Positions 6,735 through 11,358 of a stretch of DNA of 11,358 bases are shown piece by piece (position 1 is the first letter of the stretch; each line of letters starts with the position of its first letter). The notes beneath the pieces are model-generated. The model was not told the origin of the DNA. It worked only from the letters and a program-made list of their open reading frames with translations, and made no database searches. Made by a program: the position numbers and the translations under genes. The stretch comes from Lysobacterales bacterium CG02_land_8_20_14_3_00_62_12 (GTDB lineage: Bacteria > Pseudomonadota > Gammaproteobacteria > Xanthomonadales > Ahniellaceae): positions 1 to 11,358 of the forward strand of contig PEUI01000088.1 of the NCBI GenBank assembly GCA_002785585.1. The letters run 5' to 3'.

Positions 6735-6768
6735 GGTGCACTCCTTACATTGGGTGATGAATATCCAG

Positions 6769-6790
6769 CCAGCGCTGGAGCCGATGCTCC
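6769..6790. promoter_or_regulatory. Palindrome and hairpin upstream of the peroxiredoxin gene
   Basis: CCAGCGCTGG at 6769-6778 is a perfect 10-bp palindrome. It overlaps a small hairpin GGAGC-CGAT-GCTCC at 6777-6790. The pair lies 35-56 bases ahead of the peroxiredoxin ATG, where a promoter or operator is expected. I see no convincing -10/-35 pair. The operator role is a guess from position and symmetry. Nothing else is recognised in 6791-6975. Confidence 0.3.
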
Positions 6791-6975
6791 GGTGAACGCT
6801 GGTCGGTCAAGTCTACGGGAAGTCTGCGCTGCCTCGACCAAACTTACGACGGCACTGGCTTTCAGGAGACGTCGGCAACCGCAACACTTCCAACGCACCC
6901 GTGCGCAGCGTGCAACGCAGCAAAATCCCATCGGGAAGTGGGCAAGGAATCTCGCTGGGCGACTTGGCATGGTGG

Positions 6976-7641
6976 TCAGCACGAACGCGTGGTAGCGGTG
7001 TTGGCCAACCAGGCCAGCACCGGCTGCCACTCCGCGCGGGCATCGGCGAGTGCGGCGCCGGGAAAATCGAACAGGCCGCGACCGAGTGCCGCTGCGTAGA
7101 CGTAGGCTTGGCTATCGCGCAGACAAGTCAGCAGCGGGAACGGCAGCTTTGGACTCTGTTCGATAAAATCGCGGCCGGCAAGTGTTCGTGGCTTGAACCG
7201 ATTGGCGATCAAGCCGACCCGCACCGCACCGCTGCGGACAGCACTGGCCTGTTTGAGTTCGTTGAGGAAGACCATATTCGCGCGCTGATCAATCGCCGAG
7301 GGCACCAGCGGCACCAACACGGTATCGACGCGGCGCAGGTATTCGGCGATCTGGTCGCGGCGCAAACCGGCTGGGGTATCGACCAGCAACACCTCGGTAG
7401 CAGGCGGAATGCAAAGGTTCCAGCCAAGACCCGCACCATGCCCCAGGTTCGGACTGGCCAGCAGCGCAATACCTGGCTGATGGTCGGCGCGGACGCCAAC
7501 CCAATCCCCCGTGGATGCCTGCGCATCGCTATCGATCAGCCAGACCTTGCGGCCAGCCTTGGCCATGGCCACGGCCAGATTGGTCGCCACCGTGGTCTTG
7601 CCCGAGCCACCCTTGGAACTCGTGATCAGAATCTTTTGCAT
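6976..7641 (-). CDS. Orphan ParA/MinD-type partition ATPase
   Basis: A 221-residue deviant-Walker ATPase. It has KGGSGKTT at residues 10-17 with the signature lysine of the ParA/MinD class, DSDAQAST as switch I / Walker A', and VLLVDTPAG as Walker B. Its short length and lack of an N-terminal helix-turn-helix make it like small ParA (type Ib) or VirC1-like proteins, which place plasmids, protein clusters or secretion complexes by dimerising on ATP and binding DNA. No ParB, centromere-like repeat or cargo gene lies beside it; neighbours are an exported peroxiredoxin and a truncated secreted protein. ATG 7641 is used, and a GTG three bases upstream is possible. No strong Shine-Dalgarno is evident. 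The cargo is unknown. Confidence 0.87.
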   Translation of the reverse strand: MQKILITSSKGGSGKTTVATNLAVAMAKAGRKVWLIDSDAQASTGDWVGVRADHQPGIALLASPNLGHGAGLGWNLCIPPATEVLLVDTPAGLRRDQIAEYLRRVDTVLVPLVPSAIDQRANMVFLNELKQASAVRSGAVRVGLIANRFKPRTLAGRDFIEQSPKLPFPLLTCLRDSQAYVYAAALGRGLFDFPGAALADARAEWQPVLAWLANTATTRSC

Positions 7642-7722
7642 CACCGCCCCACGATCATCGCCCGACGATCAGACACTGAATCTACCTGCTTTCAACCCCT
7701 CCGGTGCGGCAGCGCGCGGTGT

Positions 7723-8538
7723 TGGACGGCGGCCGTGCAGGGCCAGACCTATGTGGCCGAAGTGGCAACCGATGCCGGTTTCACCAATATCGTCTTCACC
7801 AGCACCGCGTCCACTGCCACCGAAGTGCGCCTGCCACCGGTGCTCAGCAATGACACGACTTACTTCTGGCGGGTGCGCTCGACCAACATCTGCGGCACCG
7901 GTGTCGACTCTGCCAGCTTCACGTTTACCACCCGGCCGGCAGCAGGCCAGTGTCCGGCTGGACTGTCGTTGATCGACGGTTTCCGCGACACCATGGATAG
8001 CGGCATCAATGGTTGGACCACCGACCCGGTCAGCGGCACCACATGGAACCAAAGCACCGCGCGGCCATTCAGCGGCACCACCTCGTGGCTGGCCGTGGAT
8101 GTGACCACCGCTTCCGATCAACGGCTGATTTCTCCGGCCATCGCCCTGCCGGTTGATTTGTCCTCGTTGCTGTTGCGCTTCAAGCAGGATGTGACCATGG
8201 AAGCCAACGGCGCCACCGCCTGCTATGACGGTGGCTTCGTTGAAATTTCGACCAACAATGGCAGCACTTGGGCGCCGATTGCGTCGACCAGCGTGCTGGA
8301 AGATTTCTACGATGGCCCACTGTCCGGCGGCGAACAGGCCTGGTGCGGCACCCAGCCCTACACCACCGCCAGTCTCGACATCGACAGCTTTGCGGGTCAG
8401 AGCGTGCGCTTCCGCTTCCGTGCCATCACCGATACCTCGGTCGGCAGCGTGCCCCATGGCTGGTATGTCGATGATGTCGCGGTGGTCGGTTGCGGCATTC
8501 CGGTTTTGTTGTTCAAAGATGGTTTCGAAGGGCCCTGA
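7723..8538 (+). pseudogene. 5'-truncated secreted protein: FnIII and lectin-like C-terminal domains, DGFE tail
   Basis: From about W-T-A-A-V-Q-G (7723) onward the frame codes for a fibronectin type III-like domain (QTYVAEVATDAGFTN ... TYFWRVRSTNICG ... FTFTTRP). A beta-rich domain follows with the pattern of MAM or immune-inhibitor-A C-terminal modules (GWTTDP, SWLAVDVTT, ISPAIALP, FVEISTNNGSTW, GWYVDDVAVVG). It ends LLFKDGFEGP. That xDGFE tail is common on exported proteins of Xanthomonadales. Upstream, homology stops abruptly: there is no signal peptide, no protease or other catalytic domain and no plausible start. The open frame there merely runs antisense through the ParA gene. It is therefore most likely the 3' remnant of a large exported, perhaps proteolytic, protein. 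A hairpin follows the stop. Confidence 0.72.
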
Positions 8539-8587
8539 TTCGACCCATCACCGGCAACCCATCACGGTCACTTGCCGCCTGCCCTAG

Positions 8588-8615
8588 CCGTATCGCCTTT
8601 TCGGAGGCGATACGG
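8588..8615 (+). terminator. Stem-loop after the truncated secreted-protein gene
   Basis: CCGTATCGCCT (8588-8598) and AGGCGATACGG (8605-8615) form a perfect 11-bp stem with loop TTTCGG, 50 bases after the stop codon. Only two T residues follow, so it is a weak-tailed intrinsic terminator candidate. Confidence 0.7.
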
Positions 8616-8707
8616 TTGCACTTGGGTACTGCGGGGCGTTGGCACCGGGCCCTCGCCACTGCCGCTATGCTGGCCGACAGCAGCGATTCAACAACGCCGA
8701 GGCGATC

Positions 8708-8974
8708 ATGGCTACTGGTTGGGCAGGCGACGGCGCGGTGCAGGATCAGATCGACGCCACCATCAAGGACAGTATCCAGCGCGCCCGCAGCAAACTACCG
8801 CAGGGTCCCGGATTGCGCCATTGCGAGCACTGCGAAGCGGCGATCCCGGCAGCACGGCGGCAAGCCGTGCCCGGCGTGCGTCTCTGCGTGACCTGCCAGC
8901 AAGCGCAAGACCTTGGTGACCGCGCCGGAGGCGGCTACAACCGACGCGGCAGCAAGGACAGCCAGTTGCGATGA
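8708..8974 (+). CDS. DksA/TraR-family C4 zinc-finger protein (YbiI-like)
   Basis: An 88-residue protein, the same length as E. coli YbiI, which it closely resembles from memory: MATGWAGDGAVQDQID at the start and YNRRGSKDSQLR at the very end. The zinc finger is HCEHC (first CxxC) ... LCVTC (second CxxC), with PAARRQAVPGVR between, typical of DksA/TraR C4 fingers. It lacks DksA's long coiled coil with the acidic tip, so regulation of RNA polymerase in the DksA manner is not assured. The ATG is chosen over an upstream in-frame ATG at 8639 because of the family match and a GAGG six bases upstream. Its stop overlaps a possible small ORF. Confidence 0.92.
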   Translation: MATGWAGDGAVQDQIDATIKDSIQRARSKLPQGPGLRHCEHCEAAIPAARRQAVPGVRLCVTCQQAQDLGDRAGGGYNRRGSKDSQLR

Positions 8975-9135
8975 GCGCCCGCAGCAATCCGTGCCCAACC
9001 ACCGATCAGGAAAGGCACTATCTGGTGATTGCCTCGGCGTTTGAACGCACGGGTGAGCTATTCACTACGGCACCAGCATGGTGCCTGGCCATGGTGAAAA
9101 AGCCTGGCGCGCTCCGCTCAACGAAAACCTGCTGA
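8971..9135 (+). CDS. Possible small ORF overlapping the zinc-finger gene stop
   Basis: ATG 8971 shares ATGA with the stop of the zinc-finger gene and opens a 54-residue frame (begins MSARSNPCPTTDQERHYLVI, ends STKTC). The first half looks protein-like, but no family is recognised, there is no ribosome site, and the second half runs through a GGCACC/GGTGCC hairpin (9069-9085). It may be a decayed coupled gene or chance. Confidence 0.25.
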   Translation: MSARSNPCPTTDQERHYLVIASAFERTGELFTTAPAWCLAMVKKPGALRSTKTC

Positions 9136-9293
9136 GAATGCGAATCTGACGGACTGTTCATCTGCATTTGGTGCTTCGCGCACGCATTGACGCGGCCGCA
9201 GAATGCGCGCGCTGTTAGTCCTGCGCCTTGGCCTTGCTTGCTTCCACAAGACCAACCTGCACGGTGATTACCCCCTGCCAAGGAGCTTTCGAA

Positions 9294-9407
9294 ATGAATG
9301 CAATGATGTGGGTGCGAACCATGCGCGCAGCTTTGGTTTTTGTGCTTGCCGGCAGCATCGCGCGGAACGTGTCAATGATTTTGCGACACCCGGAGTCATT
9401 AAATTAG
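9294..9407 (+). pseudogene. Short ORF with strong ribosome site and signal-like N-terminus, probably truncated
   Basis: AAGGAG at 9280-9285 stands eight bases before ATG 9294, the best ribosome site in the 8975-9650 gap. The 37-residue product starts MNAMMWVRTMRAALVFVLAG, a charged-then-hydrophobic start like a signal peptide, then ends after SIARNVSMILRHPESLN. It may be the 5' scrap of an exported-protein gene cut by insertion of the sequence that follows, or a small membrane peptide. The last third overlaps two interlocked inverted repeats (9369-9400). Apart from this, the attC-like half-site and the small ORF at 8971, I see nothing in 8975-9650. Confidence 0.4.
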
Positions 9408-9606
9408 TGTGCTGGCTACGCGTTTGCTGGTCGAGTTTTTCTCCTGTGGTGGTGGGTTGATGCAGGCGGCGGTCGGCATCGGCGGTAGCTGTGGGCGCTT
9501 GTTCTTGAACCGGTTTGGTTGACCAGGAATGCGCAGCGGCCACTGATCGCGCGTTTGACGTTGGCCAGAAAGATGTTGACTGAAACGGGCGCCGTTGGCT
9601 TCGGCT

Positions 9607-9640
9607 GCTGTTGGCGCTCCGCTTGAGCGATTGGTTAGGC
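9607..9640 (-). other. Integron attC-like half-site (R''/L'' side)
   Basis: On the minus strand, GCCTAAC (9640-9634) fits the attC R-box consensus RYYYAAC. It is followed by CAATCGCTCAAGCGGA, resembling the R''-spacer-L'' half of known sites such as that of aadA1 (GTCTAAC, six bases, TTCAAGC). It starts ten bases after the stop of the hydrolase gene, exactly where a gene cassette carries its attC. The matching right half ending GTTRRRY was not found within about 250 bases, so the site is either truncated or only a look-alike dispersed repeat. Confidence 0.35.
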
Positions 9641-9650
9641 TTCATTCGTT

Positions 9651-10628
9651 TCACCGGGTCAGCGGTGGCAGCATGTTGATTTCAATCAGCCAATTTTCAA
9701 CGAGCGCGGGCCACGAGGAAACTGGATGCGCACTCGGCCTCAGGCCGAAGGCGTGCCCACCCTTGAGAAAAAGATGGACCTCTGCCGGGACGCCGGCAGC
9801 CGCTAGTGCTCGGATGTAAAGCGTGCTGTTGCAGACCTTATCGACCGGGTCGTCCCACGCCTGGAGCACGAAGGTGGGCGGGGTCTGCGGGGTCACCTGG
9901 ATGCTCGTATCCAAGGTGTCACCAGCGCGACATAAATGACCTGGGTAAAGTGCCACAGCAAAGTCAGGGCGACTGCTCAGTTCGTCGGCTTCATCCACCC
10001 GCTCATAAGTGGCGCCGAAGATGTTGCTGGTTTGCGCGACCAGATAGCCGCCCGCCGAGAAGCCGATCACGCCGATCTTGTGGGAATCGATCTGCCATTC
10101 CTTGGCTTTGGCCCGAACCAGTCTGATCGCCCTTTGCGCGTCTTGAAGCGTCCAGGCGACGGTTGGCGTGATGTGGCACTTACAGTCTTTGTCCCAATAG
10201 TGGTTGCTCTTGGGGACGCGATACTTGAGCAGAACACAGGTCATGCCTTTGGCTGAAATCCAGTCGCAAACTTCAGTGCCTTCAATGTCCATCGCCAAGA
10301 TTTGGAATCCTCCGCCAGGAAAAACCAACATGGATACACCGGTGTTCCGTCCCTTTGGAGCGTAGACCGTTATCGTCGGCGTCGTGACGTTGGCGACCGC
10401 TGTGTAGCGATGTCCCGGCGTCTTCTCAACCCCAAAAACCTGCTCAACAGCTGGTGAGCGTTCGGTCATATCCGGGGCGCCATTCGGCCAGATTGGCACT
10501 TGCATCAGCCCTGAAGGCGGTTCCCATCGGCCAGACATTCCTGCCTCTTTGGGATCTCGATCTGCTGCACCAGCACGCAGACCAGTTGCAGCAGCGACAA
10601 GCAGCACAATGAGGATGGTCTTCTGCAT
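9651..10628 (-). CDS. Exported alpha/beta hydrolase (acetyl-xylan-esterase-like)
   Basis: A 325-residue secreted or periplasmic esterase. The start MQKTILIVLLVAAATGLRAG is a Sec signal peptide, with cleavage around AGA/ADRD. IWPNGAP near residue 47 is a signature of carbohydrate-esterase-like hydrolases. VFPGGGF supplies the oxyanion hole, GFSAGG the nucleophile elbow (S191), WDDPVD the acid (D259 or D260), and GGHAFG the histidine (H292), so the catalytic triad is complete. The natural substrate is unknown; deacetylation of plant polysaccharide is a reasonable guess. ATG 10628 is preferred to the upstream frame start at 10709 because of the signal peptide and a GGAG just upstream. Sampled stretches look poorer in GC than icmF (31 of 60 at 10261-10320), and an attC-like half-site abuts the stop, so it may be acquired. 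Confidence 0.88.
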   Translation of the reverse strand: MQKTILIVLLVAAATGLRAGAADRDPKEAGMSGRWEPPSGLMQVPIWPNGAPDMTERSPAVEQVFGVEKTPGHRYTAVANVTTPTITVYAPKGRNTGVSMLVFPGGGFQILAMDIEGTEVCDWISAKGMTCVLLKYRVPKSNHYWDKDCKCHITPTVAWTLQDAQRAIRLVRAKAKEWQIDSHKIGVIGFSAGGYLVAQTSNIFGATYERVDEADELSSRPDFAVALYPGHLCRAGDTLDTSIQVTPQTPPTFVLQAWDDPVDKVCNSTLYIRALAAAGVPAEVHLFLKGGHAFGLRPSAHPVSSWPALVENWLIEINMLPPLTR

Positions 10629-10798
10629 CCGTAGTCTCCGCCGTTCAGGCCAACGATCAGCGATTATCCACCAGCCACGCGCTATAGTTATCGCCAGCGA
10701 TCCGCGCACCGGGTGCGGTTTTGCTAGCCTAGACTGGCGTTGCCGACTTGGATCCGGGTGCTGAAGCCAGATTGGTTGAGGATGATAGGGGAATCGCA

Positions 10799-11358
10799 GT
10801 GCCCGACAAGGAAGCCACCGCCCGCATCAAGATCAATCAGTTGCTCGAAGCGGCTGGTTGGCGATTTTTTCGGCGCGGCGACACGCCCGCCAATATTTGT
10901 CTCGAACCCAGTGTCACCCTCCAGCCAGCGGCGCTGGATGCGTTCGGCATCAACTTCGAGAAAGCCACGAAGGGCTTCGTCGACTTCCTGCTGCTGGATG
11001 CCAGGGGCTTCCCGCTGCTGGTGCTGGAGGCAAAATCGGAGAGCAAGAATCCGCTCGTCGGCAAAGAGCAGGCGCGCAAATACGCCAAGTCGCAGAGCTG
11101 CCGCTTCGTCATTCTTTCCAACGGCAACCTGCACTATTTCTGGGACCTCGAACGCGGCAGCCCCTACGTCATCACTTCGTTTCCGACGCCGGACTCGGTC
11201 ACCGGTTACCAGAAGGTCACACCCAATCCGCAGCGACTGATCGAAGAGCAGGTCGGTGAGGACTACATCGTTCGCAGCCAGCGCCCGAATTACGCGTCCG
11301 TTGCCGCTTGGCAAAACGAAGCGGAGCGCCCCGGATACATCCAGACCAACAAACTGCG
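10799..11358 (+). CDS. hsdR: Type I restriction enzyme R subunit, N-terminal nuclease domain (partial)
   Basis: This frame is open to the right edge: 186 complete codons of what should be a protein of 700 or more residues. It starts at GTG 10799 with AGGGGA six bases upstream. The N-terminus ARIKINQLLEAAGW is the usual HsdR opening. The PD-(D/E)xK nuclease is visible as VDFLLLD (D62) and LEAK (E77, K79), followed by QARKYA and FVILSNGNLHYFWDLE, which match the HSDR_N domain of EcoEI-type R subunits. These subunits translocate DNA with a following DEAD-box motor and cut far from the recognition site; they need HsdM and HsdS, which are not in the window. A stand-alone helicase-nuclease with the same N-domain is the alternative. 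It is transcribed divergently from the hydrolase. Confidence 0.85.
   Translation, partial: MPDKEATARIKINQLLEAAGWRFFRRGDTPANICLEPSVTLQPAALDAFGINFEKATKGFVDFLLLDARGFPLLVLEAKSESKNPLVGKEQARKYAKSQSCRFVILSNGNLHYFWDLERGSPYVITSFPTPDSVTGYQKVTPNPQRLIEEQVGEDYIVRSQRPNYASVAAWQNEAERPGYIQTNKL

Noticed and set aside
6057..6995. Plus-strand frame of 312 codons
   Set aside because: It covers the antisense of the peroxiredoxin gene and its flanks, crosses the 16-bp stem-loop, and has no recognisable domain.
6901..7722. 5' half of a plus-strand frame that continues into the secreted-protein remnant
   Set aside because: This part is antisense to the well-supported ParA gene and is low-quality protein sequence; only the part after about 7723 looks like real domains.
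9268..9654. Minus-strand frame of 128 codons beginning MKRMKPNQSLKRSAN
   Set aside because: The NQSLKR start is what the attC-like sequence yields when translated; the rest is low-complexity Ser/Thr/Ala/Gln with no domain, so I treat it as translated non-coding repeat.
10724..11314. Minus-strand frame of 196 codons opposite hsdR
   Set aside because: It is antisense to a plus-strand frame with clear HsdR nuclease motifs and runs across its ribosome site.

Overview
The window looks like chromosomal DNA of a high-GC gammaproteobacterium, most likely of the Xanthomonadales (Lysobacterales: Xanthomonadaceae or Rhodanobacteraceae). This rests on three things: recognisable relatives such as the IcmF variant and the YbiI-like zinc-finger protein, the C-terminal 'LLFKDGFEGP' tail on a secreted protein (xDGFE tails are common on exported proteins of that order, from memory), and the codon bias. 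No tRNA, rRNA, CRISPR array or complete insertion sequence was seen. All family calls come from reading motifs, not from searches.

Layout. 1-150 is a degenerate tandem repeat. 175-722 (minus) is a MazE/MazF-type toxin-antitoxin operon whose promoter, at 738-780, sits inside two near-palindromic operators. 786-1064 holds at most a decayed reading frame. 1065-1790 (+) is an M50 membrane metalloprotease. 1852-5421 (+) is a fused B12-dependent isobutyryl-CoA mutase with its own G-protein chaperone domain (icmF). It is followed without a gap by a minimal nucleotidyltransferase (5421-5930) and a 70-residue partner (5930-6142), each joined by start/stop overlap. A perfect 16-bp stem at 6146-6181 separates this set from a convergent exported peroxiredoxin (6189-6734, minus). 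6976-7641 (minus) is a lone ParA-type ATPase. Back to back with it lies the 3' part of a secreted protein gene without its 5' end (about 7723-8538, +), closed by a hairpin. 8708-8974 (+) is a DksA/TraR-type zinc-finger protein. 8975-9650 is mostly non-coding, with an aborted small ORF and an integron attC-like half-site that directly abuts the stop codon of an exported alpha/beta hydrolase (9651-10628, minus). From 10799 to the right edge runs the N-terminal nuclease domain of a type I restriction (HsdR) subunit, cut by the window end.

How the parts relate. The metabolic core (icmF, peroxiredoxin, zinc-finger protein) is interleaved with accessory material: a toxin-antitoxin pair, a nucleotidyltransferase pair, an orphan ParA, a truncated exported protein, a cassette-like hydrolase and a restriction gene. 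The points most worth following are the nucleotidyltransferase/small-protein pair coupled to icmF, the palindromic-repeat insertion inside the icmF reading frame, the operator layout of the mazEF-like operon, and the attC-like half-site behind the hydrolase gene.
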